Part shown: positions 1-7,220 of the stretch, one piece after another
How positions within the stretch are numbered: the stretch's first letter is position 1
Layout: the number at the start of each line of letters is the position of its first letter
Origin: an uncultured Collinsella sp.
GTDB lineage: Bacteria > Actinomycetota > Coriobacteriia > Coriobacteriales > Coriobacteriaceae
Assembly (NCBI GenBank): GCA_902494625.1
Contig: CABUUB010000029.1
Location: forward strand, 1 to 20,972
Direction: 5' to 3'
Length of the DNA stretch: 20,972 nt
The notes under the pieces: model-generated
What the model saw: the letters and a program-made list of their open reading frames with translations, nothing else
Database searches by the model: none
Told to the model about the DNA's origin: nothing
Made by a program: the position numbers and the translations under genes

Positions 1-20
1 CCTGTCCCTTTTGGCAGGTC
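1..20 (+). repeat. Partial copy of the dispersed CCTGTCCC...GGCAGG repeat
   Basis: Bases 1-19 match the right half of the repeat at 1179-1230 with one T fewer in the T-run. The left half would lie outside the window. It sits just before the ribosome-binding site of the first gene. Confidence 0.7.
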
Positions 21-38
21 GAGCGGAGAGGACTGCTT

Positions 39-974
39 GTGAACATCTTGGTTTTGCTGCCCGTCAACGACCGCCATCGCGCAATTCTTGAGTCGAGCGC
101 TCCGGGCGAGGACTTTATCTACACGAGCTCCGACGCCGCCACGCGCGAGCAGGTCGCCGATGCCGACGTGATCCTGGGCAACATCGACCCTGACATGCTC
201 ACGGCATGCGAGCACCTCCAGCTGCTGCAACTGCAGACCGCGGGCTATGACGATTACTTGGCCGCCGGCACCGTGCCAGTCGACGCTAAGCTTTCCTGCT
301 CGGTGGGCGCCTACGGCCAGGCTGTGAGCGAGCACATGTTTGCCATGGTCCTTTCCATGATGAAGCGCCTGCCCGGCTACCAGGACCTGCAGCGCGAGCA
401 TCGCTGGGAGGATTTGGGGCCGGTCACCTCGCTCAAAAACGCCAATGTGCTGGTGCTGGGCGCGGGCGATATCGGCGGCCACTTCGCCACGCTCTGCCGC
501 AACATGGGCGCGCACGTCCGCGGCATCAAGCGCCATCCACTCGTCTACCCCATTGTGTTTGAGGACATGGACGGCATGGACGCCCTGTCCGAGCGCCTGG
601 CCGAGGCTGACATCGTCGCATCCTTTATGCCCAGCACACCCGAGACCCGCGGCCTGGCGAACGCCGAATTCTTCACCGCGATGAAACCGGGCGCCTTCTT
701 TGCCAACGGCGGCCGCGGCGACCTTGTGGTCGCCGACGACTTGGTTGCCGCCCTGGAGTCGGGACATCTCGCCGGCGCCGCGGTCGACGTCACCGACCCC
801 GAACCGTTGCCTGAGACAAGCCCACTGTGGGATGCACCCAACATGCTCATAACGCCACACGTCTCCGGCTGGTTCCACCTAGCCGCCACGCTCAACAATG
901 TGGTCGACATTGCCGCAGAGAATCTGCGTCACCTGCAGGCCGGCGAGACCCTGCGTTGCTGGATCGAACATTAA
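39..974 (+). CDS. D-isomer-specific 2-hydroxyacid dehydrogenase
   Basis: The 311-residue protein is a cytosolic NAD(P)-dependent oxidoreductase predicted to interconvert a 2-keto acid and a D-2-hydroxy acid. It shows a Rossmann motif GAGDIGGHFA from residue 141. The family's catalytic triad is visible: Arg226 in NGGRGDLV, Glu255 in DPEPLP and His274 in ITPHVSGW. The length is normal, or slightly short, for the family (310-340). The start is GTG at 39, with GGAGAGG 7 bases upstream. The substrate cannot be read from the sequence; phosphoglycerate, lactate and hydroxypyruvate reductases all share this fold. The lack of a C-terminal ACT domain argues against a classical long SerA. The gene stands alone and is followed by hairpins. 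Confidence 0.9.
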   Translation: MNILVLLPVNDRHRAILESSAPGEDFIYTSSDAATREQVADADVILGNIDPDMLTACEHLQLLQLQTAGYDDYLAAGTVPVDAKLSCSVGAYGQAVSEHMFAMVLSMMKRLPGYQDLQREHRWEDLGPVTSLKNANVLVLGAGDIGGHFATLCRNMGAHVRGIKRHPLVYPIVFEDMDGMDALSERLAEADIVASFMPSTPETRGLANAEFFTAMKPGAFFANGGRGDLVVADDLVAALESGHLAGAAVDVTDPEPLPETSPLWDAPNMLITPHVSGWFHLAATLNNVVDIAAENLRHLQAGETLRCWIEH

Positions 975-976
975 GA

Positions 977-1003
977 ATTACGCCGTTTTACAAACGGCGT
1001 AAT
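977..1003 (+). terminator. Perfect 12-bp hairpin after the dehydrogenase
   Basis: ATTACGCCGTTT (977-988) pairs perfectly with AAACGGCGTAAT (992-1003) around a three-base loop, starting two bases after the stop codon. There is no T-run behind it, so it may protect the 3' end or pause polymerase rather than terminate by itself. Confidence 0.6.
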
Positions 1004-1051
1004 GAGCCGACGCTGCGAGCCCACCGTTTGGCCAATCTGCCGTTCAATTTC

Positions 1052-1081
1052 AAAGGCGCGACCAGAAGGTCAGCGCCTTTT
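1052..1081 (+). terminator. Intrinsic terminator
   Basis: AAAGGCGC (1052-1059) pairs with GCGCCTTT (1073-1080), and GACC (1060-1063) pairs with GGTC (1068-1071) around an AGAA tetraloop. The arm ends in TTTTC. This is a good Rho-independent terminator for the dehydrogenase transcript. Confidence 0.8.
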
Positions 1082-1178
1082 CATTTCACGGCACCTTGGC
1101 TCAAACGGCGGGCTCTCGCTGACTTTTATTCGACCTGCGGTGTCTTAACAATTCTGTCCAGCTGTTGGCGTTGCGGCA

Positions 1179-1230
1179 TTTGCCCAAATAAAACCTGCCA
1201 AAATAAACCTGTCCCTTTTTGGCAGGTTTT
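1179..1230 (-). repeat. 50-bp repeat, copy A; likely terminator of the aminopeptidase gene
   Basis: This copy contains a perfect 14-bp inverted repeat: AAAACCTGCCAAAA (1190-1203) and TTTTGGCAGGTTTT (1217-1230) around a 13-base loop. Read on the minus strand, the hairpin begins at the aminopeptidase stop codon (1229-1231) and is followed by TTTTATTT-like sequence, as in an intrinsic terminator. Copy B at 7255-7304 matches 47 of 48 bases over the core, a third copy (10832-10863) matches 31 of 32, and a partial copy is at 1-20. Confidence 0.8.
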
Positions 1231-2614
1231 AGAGCTCTACGCTTTCGGCTCCGTTGATGGTTAGGTTTCGCTCGTAGAAGGCGGTGAGGGCGCGGATGGC
1301 GTACATCACGTCGCGCACGCCGCCGGTCTCGTAGCTCGAGTGCATGGCAAGCTGCGGCAGGCCCACGTCCACGGCGTGCATGCTCGCCTGCATGTTGGAC
1401 AGGTTGCCGAGCGTGGAGCCGCCGGCCATATCGCTCTTGTTGGCGAAGGCCTGCGTGGGCACGTCGGCGTCATCGCAGATGGCCTGGAACACCGCGCGGC
1501 TAAAGGCATCGGTGCAGTAGTGCTGGTTGGCGGCTTCCTTGATGACGATGCCGCCGTTGAGCACAACCTGATTGCGAGCGTCGCACTTCTCAGCGTGGTT
1601 GGGGTGCACGGCATGCGCATTGTCGCAGCTTACAAGCATCGAGGCGGCAAGTGCACGGTGGTACGACTCGTCGTCAAAGCCCAGCGATCCGTTAATGCGG
1701 CGCAGCGCGTCGGCCAAGAACGTCGACATGGCGCCCTGCTTGGTCTCGGAGCCAACCTCCTCATTATCAAAGCAGCAGAAGACCGAAACGTCGTGCGCGT
1801 TCTCGGCACCCAAAAATGCCTGCAGCGAGGTGTAGGCGCAGGCCAGGTCGTCGAGCTTGGGCGTCGAGATAAACTCATCGGCCCAGCCCCAAATGCGCGC
1901 ATCCTGGCGATTGACCAGGAACAGATCGCGGCCCAGAATTTGCTCGGGCTCAACATCCAGCTCGTCGGCGATCAGAGCATCAAAGTCGCCCTGCTTAAGG
2001 TCACCAGCGCTGATGAGCGGGCACAGGTCGACGGCGCGGTTGGGCGCAAAGCCCTCGTTAACGCCGCGGTTCATGTGGATGGCAAGGCTCGGAATAATAG
2101 CGACCTCGCGCTCGGTGGAAAGCAGTCGGCTCTCAATACGGTCGCCTTCGCGCACCAGTACGCGACCCGCGAGCGCCAGCGGGCGATCGAACCAGGTGTA
2201 GTCGATCATGCCGCCGTAGGCCTCGGTGTTCAGACGCAGCGTCTCGCCCGCGCCGTCAAGTTCGGGCACGGCCTTGACCTTAAACGTCGGAGAATCGCTG
2301 TGCGACGCCGTGAGCTGAAAATGATAGTCACCGGCAACGCCGTCCTCGCCCCACGTCGCGGCCAGGTCCTCGCCCACCTTAAAGGCAACAACGCTCGAGG
2401 TGTTGCGCTGCGTGTAATAACGCCCGCCCGGCTCGATGTCCCACGCCGCGTTCTCGGGCAGGTAGGTAAAGCCTGCCTCGTCGAGCTCGGCCATAATGGT
2501 CGCCGCCGTATGGAACATGCTGGGGCACGCCTCGATAAAGTCGATAAGGTCGTTGGCGGCCTCGATATCGTCGGCCGTCACATGCGCGCGCTCGGGCGTT
2601 TCCTGATCCGTCAT
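1229..2614 (-). CDS. M18 family aminopeptidase (aspartyl aminopeptidase-like)
   Basis: This 461-residue cytosolic metallopeptidase is predicted to remove N-terminal residues, often acidic ones, from peptides. Metal-site motifs of the M18/M20 fold are visible: TASHSDSPTFKVK near residue 105, the FDNEEVGS motif with the catalytic Glu pair, and LAMHSSYETGG near the C-terminus. The length fits M18 enzymes (430-480). The start is placed at ATG 2614, with GGGGAG upstream, although the frame is open to 2725. The extra 37 residues are basic and unlike the family. The gene diverges from the amide hydrolase at 2776, and its stop codon overlaps a repeat-derived terminator. Confidence 0.9.
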   Translation of the reverse strand: MTDQETPERAHVTADDIEAANDLIDFIEACPSMFHTAATIMAELDEAGFTYLPENAAWDIEPGGRYYTQRNTSSVVAFKVGEDLAATWGEDGVAGDYHFQLTASHSDSPTFKVKAVPELDGAGETLRLNTEAYGGMIDYTWFDRPLALAGRVLVREGDRIESRLLSTEREVAIIPSLAIHMNRGVNEGFAPNRAVDLCPLISAGDLKQGDFDALIADELDVEPEQILGRDLFLVNRQDARIWGWADEFISTPKLDDLACAYTSLQAFLGAENAHDVSVFCCFDNEEVGSETKQGAMSTFLADALRRINGSLGFDDESYHRALAASMLVSCDNAHAVHPNHAEKCDARNQVVLNGGIVIKEAANQHYCTDAFSRAVFQAICDDADVPTQAFANKSDMAGGSTLGNLSNMQASMHAVDVGLPQLAMHSSYETGGVRDVMYAIRALTAFYERNLTINGAESVEL

Positions 2615-2775
2615 GCTCTCCCCTTTCGCTGGGTTGATGGTCCCCTCCAGCATACCCCGCCGCGCCAGCACCGCACTCTTCATTCCGCGTTTAACCCCGC
2701 GCCGCTCGCCAAGTTGAGCCATCATGCCCGTGCACCTTTTGCGACAATTACGCTAACAGGACGAGAGGAGCCGTC

Positions 2776-3861
2776 ATGAAGCCACGTAACATTGCCATCG
2801 CCTGCGGTGTCGCGGGAGTCGCCGTCGGCCTTGCCGCTGCCACCGGTATCGTTTATCACAAGCAAATCAAGTCCGCCGCGTCGCTCAAACGCCTGACCGG
2901 CTACGCGGATGGCTATGATCTGTACGCAATCGACATCGCCTACGACTACGATCTTGATCACATCATCGCCGCTGGCGTGCGCGACGACCAAGCCTACATT
3001 GATGCCGTGGTGGCGCAGGTGCTGCCCGGTGTGCCGGCACATGTCCAGGCGCCCCAGTTTGCCTGCAGCGCCTTTGTCGCCGTAGATGCCGAAGGTCGCG
3101 TGCGCACCGGTCGCAATTATGACTTTAAGGACGACACCTCGGCGCTGCTGGTGCGCAATCACCCACGCGGCGGCTATGCCTCCATCGGCTTTGCGGCCCT
3201 CAATAACCTGGGCGCCAACACTCCGCTTGACTCCGTCGCCGGACGCGCCGCCGCACTCATGGGCCCGTTTGCCCAGCTTGACGGTGTTAACGAATGCGGC
3301 GTGTCCATTGCCGTACTCACCCTGGATTCCAAGCCCTGTGACCAGGACACGCAACGCCCCGTCATCAATACCTCGCTCGCCATCCGTCTGGTGCTCGACC
3401 GTGCCGCCACCACGCAAGAAGCTGTCGACTTGCTTTCCGCCTACGACATGCACGCCATGGCAGGACGCGATTACCACTTCTTTATCAACGACGCCGCCGG
3501 TGACGCGCGCGTAGTAGAGTGGGATCCGCGCGATCCGGACCGCGCTTTCAAAGCGACTCCTGTACGCCAGGTTACGAACTTCTACGCCTGCTATGGCGAC
3601 GAAGTGCTGCCCAACCAAAAGAATGGCGAGCTGGGCCATGGTAAAGAGCGCGCCATCGCAATCGCCGATGTCCTTGACGCCCATGTCGGTGCCCAGGACG
3701 AGGCAGTCGCTTGGAAGGCCCTACGCGCTGCAGCGCAAGAACCCAATCCGGAAGACATCACCAGCAATACGCAATGGTCGGTCGTCTTTGACAATACCGA
3801 ACCCGCCGCCGCTATTACGCTGCGCCGCCACTGGGGCGACGTCGACGCCTTCGCACTGTAA
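2776..3861 (+). CDS. Membrane-anchored linear amide C-N hydrolase (Ntn, choloylglycine hydrolase-like)
   Basis: The 361-residue protein begins with an N-terminal hydrophobic anchor or uncleaved signal (about residues 6-27). It then carries the pattern of cysteine Ntn-hydrolases of the choloylglycine hydrolase/acyltransferase superfamily: Cys97 in QFACSAFVAV, GRVRTGRNYDF (Asn114, Asp116), DGVNECGVSI near 164, and a FFINDAAGDARVVEW strand. Cys97 is the likely nucleophile, so residues 1-96 would act as anchor plus propeptide removed by self-cleavage. Substrates in this superfamily include bile-salt conjugates, penicillins and N-acyl amides, and none can be assigned here. The start ATG follows GAGAGGAG. 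The gene precedes pfk but is separated from it by 140 bp containing a hairpin. Confidence 0.8.
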   Translation: MKPRNIAIACGVAGVAVGLAAATGIVYHKQIKSAASLKRLTGYADGYDLYAIDIAYDYDLDHIIAAGVRDDQAYIDAVVAQVLPGVPAHVQAPQFACSAFVAVDAEGRVRTGRNYDFKDDTSALLVRNHPRGGYASIGFAALNNLGANTPLDSVAGRAAALMGPFAQLDGVNECGVSIAVLTLDSKPCDQDTQRPVINTSLAIRLVLDRAATTQEAVDLLSAYDMHAMAGRDYHFFINDAAGDARVVEWDPRDPDRAFKATPVRQVTNFYACYGDEVLPNQKNGELGHGKERAIAIADVLDAHVGAQDEAVAWKALRAAAQEPNPEDITSNTQWSVVFDNTEPAAAITLRRHWGDVDAFAL

Positions 3862-3930
3862 GGAGCCAGGCCCGTCGACCTTACGCTCGCCTGACGTTGC
3901 TTACATTTCCATACGCTTGAGCTAGCACGT

Positions 3931-3963
3931 TTTACCCCCGTATCAACAGTGTGCGGGGGTAAA
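3931..3963. terminator. 10-bp GC-rich hairpin between the amide hydrolase and pfk
   Basis: TTTACCCCCG (3931-3940) pairs perfectly with CGGGGGTAAA (3954-3963) around a 13-base loop. It has no long T-run. It is probably a weak terminator of the upstream gene or a structured part of the pfk leader. Confidence 0.5.
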
Positions 3964-4001
3964 CTTATGCGCATGTTATAACTTGCCCGGAAGGATTCAT
4001 C

Positions 4002-5081
4002 ATGCTCAGGATCGGTCTTCTTACCAGTGGCGGCGACTGCCAGGCGCTCAACGCCACCATGCGCGGCATCGTCAAAACGCTTATGACCAATAGCGAAGAA
4101 CCTATCGAGATCTACGGTTTTGAGGACGGCTACCAGGGCCTTATCTACAGCAGGTTCCGCGTCATGACGCCCGCCGATTTTAGCGGCATCCTCACCCGTG
4201 GCGGCACCATCCTGGGCACGAGCCGCACACCGTTCAAGCGTCTGGATACCCCCGAGGCCGATGGTGTCGAGAAGGTGCCGGCGATGGTCCACACCTATCA
4301 TAAGCTGCAGCTCGACTGCCTGTTTATGCTGGGCGGTAACGGCTCCACCAAGACCGCCAACCGCCTGCGCGAAGAGGGCCTCAACGTTATCGCCCTGCCC
4401 AAGACCATCGATAACGACACCTGGGGCACCGAGCTGACGTTTGGCTTTACGAGCGCCATCGACGTCGCCACCAAGTGCATCGACGACATCCACACCACCG
4501 CTTCGAGCCACGGCCGCGTGTTCGTTATCGAGATCATGGGCCACAAGGTTGGCTGGATCCCGCTGTACGCCGGCGTCGCGGGCGGCGCGGATGTCATCTT
4601 GATTCCCGAGATTCCCTACGACATGGATAATGTCATCAAGACCATCGAGCATCGCATGGAAACCGGCAGCCGCTTTACGATCGTAGCCGTCGCCGAGGGC
4701 GCTATCTCCAAGGAGGACGCGGCGCTGTCCAAGAAGGAGTACAAGAAAAAGCTCGCTGAGCGCACGAGCCCGTCGATTGTCTACGACATCGCCAAGGAGA
4801 TCGAGGCTAAGACCGGTCGCGAGACCCGCGTCGCCATCCCCGGCCACACGCAGCGCGGCGGCCAGCCTGACGCTCAGGACCGTATCTTTGCGACCCAGTG
4901 CGGCGTCGAGGCGGCACTGGGCTGCCTACGCGGCGAGTTTGGCTACATGATTGCCCTGCGCGACGGCAAGATGTGCCACATGCCGCTCGAGGAGGTCGCC
5001 GGCAAGCTCAAGTACGTCAATCCCCAGAGCGATCTGGTACGCGAGGCCAAGGCGTTGGGCATCAGCTTCGGCGACGAATAG
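4002..5081 (+). CDS. 6-phosphofructokinase (PFK-A superfamily, K124-type)
   Basis: The 359-residue enzyme phosphorylates fructose 6-phosphate to fructose 1,6-bisphosphate in glycolysis. Motifs visible are the N-terminal TSGGDCQALNA phosphate loop, GGNGS (111-115), PKTIDND (133-139) with catalytic Asp137, IEIMGHKVGW (177-186) and IPEIPYD. By family knowledge, Gly at the 104-equivalent favours ATP and Lys at the 124-equivalent is typical of PPi and actinobacterial enzymes. Here Gly114 and Lys134 occur together, as reported for actinobacterial ATP-PFKs. The usual Asp of GGDGS is Asn113. ATG follows GGAAGGA. The last codons lie inside the outer arm of a giant palindrome. Confidence 0.9.
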   Translation: MLRIGLLTSGGDCQALNATMRGIVKTLMTNSEEPIEIYGFEDGYQGLIYSRFRVMTPADFSGILTRGGTILGTSRTPFKRLDTPEADGVEKVPAMVHTYHKLQLDCLFMLGGNGSTKTANRLREEGLNVIALPKTIDNDTWGTELTFGFTSAIDVATKCIDDIHTTASSHGRVFVIEIMGHKVGWIPLYAGVAGGADVILIPEIPYDMDNVIKTIEHRMETGSRFTIVAVAEGAISKEDAALSKKEYKKKLAERTSPSIVYDIAKEIEAKTGRETRVAIPGHTQRGGQPDAQDRIFATQCGVEAALGCLRGEFGYMIALRDGKMCHMPLEEVAGKLKYVNPQSDLVREAKALGISFGDE

Positions 5082-5257
5082 CCTCGGCTGGAACCGCCCT
5101 CATCGGAGTCCCCAGGGCTTACCTCCCAAATCGTCCTCGGACATGTCAGGACCCCGCCGTGCGCTTCGCGCGGCGGGGTCCTTCCGTCCTGCGGAAAGAT
5201 TTGGGAGGTAAGCCCTGGGGACTCCTGCGACAACTAGGGAGGCCGAGGCTATTCGTC
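5073..5257. repeat. Giant nested palindrome 1, at the pfk 3' end
   Basis: Three nested stems are visible. The outer 16-bp perfect stem pairs 5073-5088 with 5242-5257. The middle 28-bp perfect stem pairs 5105-5132 with 5198-5225. The inner 12-bp stem pairs AGGACCCCGCCG (5148-5159) with 5171-5182 and is capped by a small GCG/CGC apex. Unpaired collars separate the stems. The outer left arm contains the last codons and the TAG stop of pfk, so the right arm is their inverted copy. There is no T-run. It shares its plan and near-equal length (185 versus 186 bp) with the element at 18263-18448, but not its sequence. Confidence 0.9.
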
Positions 5258-5321
5258 TTCTTGCTGCAAATGCGTGGGCTGAGATTTTGGGATGTTGCAA
5301 GCTCTTAGCTGAGAGTAGCAC

Positions 5322-5333
5322 TGACATTTGTCA
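5322..5333. promoter_or_regulatory. Small dyad upstream of the XRE-type regulator
   Basis: TGACATTTGTCA has perfect 5-bp arms and lies about 140 bp before the start of the helix-turn-helix gene. It could be an operator, but binding is only a guess. Confidence 0.25.
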
Positions 5334-5347
5334 CATAATTGCTGGTC

Positions 5348-5416
5348 ATGATGGTTGCTACCGGTAGTTGCGGTAGGGTTGGGGCAGATTCTAACTAGAG
5401 ATGATGGTCGCTACCG
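5348..5416 (+). promoter_or_regulatory. Directly repeated candidate operator upstream of the regulator
   Basis: ATGATGGTTGCTACCG (5348-5363) recurs at 5401-5416 with one change (T to C), 53 bp later, which is close to five helical turns. The first copy overlaps the palindrome CTACCGGTAG (5358-5367), and another CGGTAG lies at 5371-5376. Such spaced CTACCG/CGGTAG half-sites just before a helix-turn-helix gene suggest autoregulation. This is inference. Confidence 0.4.
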
Positions 5417-5473
5417 TTTGTTCTCGGCATACTCGGCTCATTCGATTACGGTCACCACACGAAAGGAACTGCC

Positions 5474-6412
5474 ATGGATCTTGCGATGGCGCAGCGGCTC
5501 GTTGATCGCCGCAAGGCTGCCGGGCTTTCTCAGGAGGCGCTTGCCGCCCAGCTGGGTGTGAGTCGTCAGGCTGTCAGTAAATGGGAACGCAGCGAATCCT
5601 CGCCCGATACTGATAACCTTATTGCGCTCGCCGCGCTGTATGGCGTGTCGCTGGATGAGCTGTTGTATGGGGAGGCAGTGGATAGCACTGATGACTCGCA
5701 GGCTGATGATGAGGCACAGGACAGCGACGCCGGCGCCAAAGCTTCAGATAGGGCTGAGGAGGTTGAGGCTTCTACTGAGCACGTTGATTGCAGCGATAAG
5801 CCACTTGTCGATATTTCCCTCGCGCGCGGCATCCACGTTATTGATCCCAACAAAGGCGAAGAGGTTCATGTTGGCTGGAATGGCATCCATGTGGCTAACG
5901 AGCGCAAGGGTGAAGAGGTCCATGTGGGGCCAGGCGGATTGCATATCGATACGCTTGAGGACGATGGACATAGCGTGCATACCAATGACGACGGCACCGT
6001 CACCATCGACGGCGAGACGTTTTCTAGCTGGAAGGAAGCACACGACAAGCTCGACCATCATGGCAAGCATTTCCACACCAAGGTCGGACGTGCATGGAAC
6101 AAATTCCCCTTCCCCGCGCTTGTCGCCCTCGCCTATCTGGTGCTCGGCATCGTCTACGGCACATGGGCTACGGGACTCTTCCTCGTCTTTTTGATTCCCG
6201 TCTATTACGCGCTTGGCGACTTTATCGACCAACGCCGCCTGTCCAAGCTGATTAACGGCGTTTACCCAGCAGCCGCCATTGCATGGTTTCTCTATATGTG
6301 GCTTTGCCTGGGGCAACCCCATCCCGCCTGGGTAATCCTCATCACCACCCCGGTCGTAAAAGCACTCATGCGTTGGTGCCGTAAACAATGGAAGCATCGC
6401 AAGCGAGCCTAA
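5474..6412 (+). CDS. XRE-family regulator with 18-residue repeats and C-terminal membrane domain
   Basis: The 312-residue protein has an N-terminal Cro/C1-type helix-turn-helix (about residues 6-62, with GLSQEALAAQLGVSRQAVSKW). An acidic low-complexity linker follows (68-107). Next come three tandem 18-residue repeats starting at Gly119, Gly137 and Gly155; the first two share the pattern GIHV-x5-KGEEVHVG. The C-terminus has hydrophobic segments at about 213-250, 257-271 and 276-292. It looks like a membrane-tethered one-component regulator, with DNA binding on the cytoplasmic side and the repeats possibly acting as a sensor or assembly module. ATG follows AAAGGAA. No partner gene is adjacent, so its target may be its own promoter. 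Confidence is high in the domains and low in the function. Confidence 0.8.
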   Translation: MDLAMAQRLVDRRKAAGLSQEALAAQLGVSRQAVSKWERSESSPDTDNLIALAALYGVSLDELLYGEAVDSTDDSQADDEAQDSDAGAKASDRAEEVEASTEHVDCSDKPLVDISLARGIHVIDPNKGEEVHVGWNGIHVANERKGEEVHVGPGGLHIDTLEDDGHSVHTNDDGTVTIDGETFSSWKEAHDKLDHHGKHFHTKVGRAWNKFPFPALVALAYLVLGIVYGTWATGLFLVFLIPVYYALGDFIDQRRLSKLINGVYPAAAIAWFLYMWLCLGQPHPAWVILITTPVVKALMRWCRKQWKHRKRA

Positions 6413-6465
6413 ACCATCCCAGCCCGACAGCAGCACCCAACTAGTACTCCCCCGCCCATCCCTCC

Positions 6466-6536
6466 TAAGTTGCGGTGATATAGTTCCGGTTTTAGCCTTG
6501 AGTAGTCGAGTTTAGGAACTATTCCACCGCAACTTA
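6466..6536. repeat. Palindromic element with 22-bp arms
   Basis: The left arm 6466-6487 (begins TAAGTTGCGGTG, ends AGTTCC) pairs with 6515-6536 at 20 of 22 positions. The 27-base centre can form a further short hairpin, CTTGA/TCGAG, around GTAG. No T-run follows, and the sequence is unrelated to the neighbouring palindromes. Confidence 0.8.
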
Positions 6537-6602
6537 CGAATGATCGGAGCGGCTACAGCACAAGTGTCGGCGTTCGTTTGATGGTCCGCCACGAAAAGGG
6601 GT

Positions 6603-6732
6603 TATCTACTACGTTTAACTCGATGGGGCCAACCATGACCGCCTTTTTCGATAATCGACAGGCCTTCTACCTGCGGTTTTATTTTTTGTTTTCCCGGCAT
6701 GGTTGAGGGTATCCAATTAAACGTAGTAGATA
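6603..6732. repeat. Nested palindromic element with 16-bp perfect arms
   Basis: TATCTACTACGTTTAA (6603-6618) pairs perfectly with 6717-6732. Inside, CAACCATG (6630-6637) pairs with 6698-6705, ACCGC (6638-6642) with GCGGT (6673-6677), and CAGG (6659-6662) with CCTG (6670-6673). A T-rich run (6677-6692) follows the inner hairpin on the plus strand, so the core could terminate transcription. The nested plan resembles the giant palindromes elsewhere in the window. Confidence 0.8.
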
Positions 6733-6865
6733 GGCCCGTTTTGTGGCATACGACCCATTCAAGCCCAATCTCGAAGGCTAAAGAGAGCCTCTCATCAACG
6801 CTTGCGAGCGAAAACCAAATAGAATGAAAGGCAAACGGAAAGCCCGTTTGACGAGCGGAGGACAT

Positions 6866-7186
6866 ATGCGCGACGTAGCCGAAAGCGACTGGAAGCTGTT
6901 TAAGAAAATGCTTCCTCAATGGCAAGAACGTTATATGGAAAAGCTCATCGGCCAGTACGTTGAGATGCTGAACGGCGACAGTGAAGCGTCCAGTAGATTT
7001 TGGGCACTAGAAGAGCGCCTCAATAGAGACAAGCTGTCCTCAGGCGTAATTGCAAACGACATTCGCCGCAGCACAATGCACCGCGAGATAGCCAATTTGC
7101 TTATCGACAGCGTTATCACCCTTGACGACCTTGACGGTTTTACCGAGGACATTAAGAGCTATGCGCAACACTGGATTGGACAGTAA
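6866..7186 (+). CDS. Conserved small protein of unknown function
   Basis: This 106-residue soluble protein (MRDVAESDWKLF...) is probably mostly helical, with no signal peptide, membrane segment or cysteine. The start is ATG 6866, with GGAGG at 6856-6860 spaced six bases away. The upstream extension to 6824 lacks a site and reads as basic leader. Proteins opening with a similar ESDWKLF...LPxWQERYM pattern feel familiar from gut Firmicutes and Actinobacteria, where names such as 'multidrug transporter' cannot be right for so short a soluble chain. I cannot assign a function. The gene is followed by a strong hairpin at 7221-7260 and converges with the ABC permease. Confidence 0.8.
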   Translation: MRDVAESDWKLFKKMLPQWQERYMEKLIGQYVEMLNGDSEASSRFWALEERLNRDKLSSGVIANDIRRSTMHREIANLLIDSVITLDDLDGFTEDIKSYAQHWIGQ

Positions 7187-7220
7187 GAGCACTAAGCGAC
7201 AAACATCCCCAGCAAAACGA

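Larger units (their letters stand above)
6413..6865. other. 453-bp gene-free stretch with two palindromic elements
   Basis: I see no convincing reading frame here. The stretch holds two inverted-repeat elements, at 6466-6536 and 6603-6732, and then the ribosome-binding site of the small gene at 6866. The reverse-strand frame at 6602-6925 overlaps the second palindrome and has no family features. Confidence 0.6.

Noticed and set aside
1340..2779. Plus-strand open frame of 479 codons opposite the aminopeptidase
   Set aside because: It is an antisense shadow; the minus strand has clear M18 motifs and a good ribosome-binding site.
3977..3982. TATAAC as a -10 box for pfk
   Set aside because: The start point would fall on the Shine-Dalgarno sequence, leaving no leader, and no -35 element lies 17 bp upstream.
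3591..4847. Minus-strand open frame of 418 codons opposite pfk
   Set aside because: It is a shadow across two plus-strand genes with no family features.
6602..6925. Minus-strand frame of 107 codons across the 6603-6732 palindrome
   Set aside because: It reads through the palindrome and into the sense gene at 6866, with no ribosome-binding site or family pattern.
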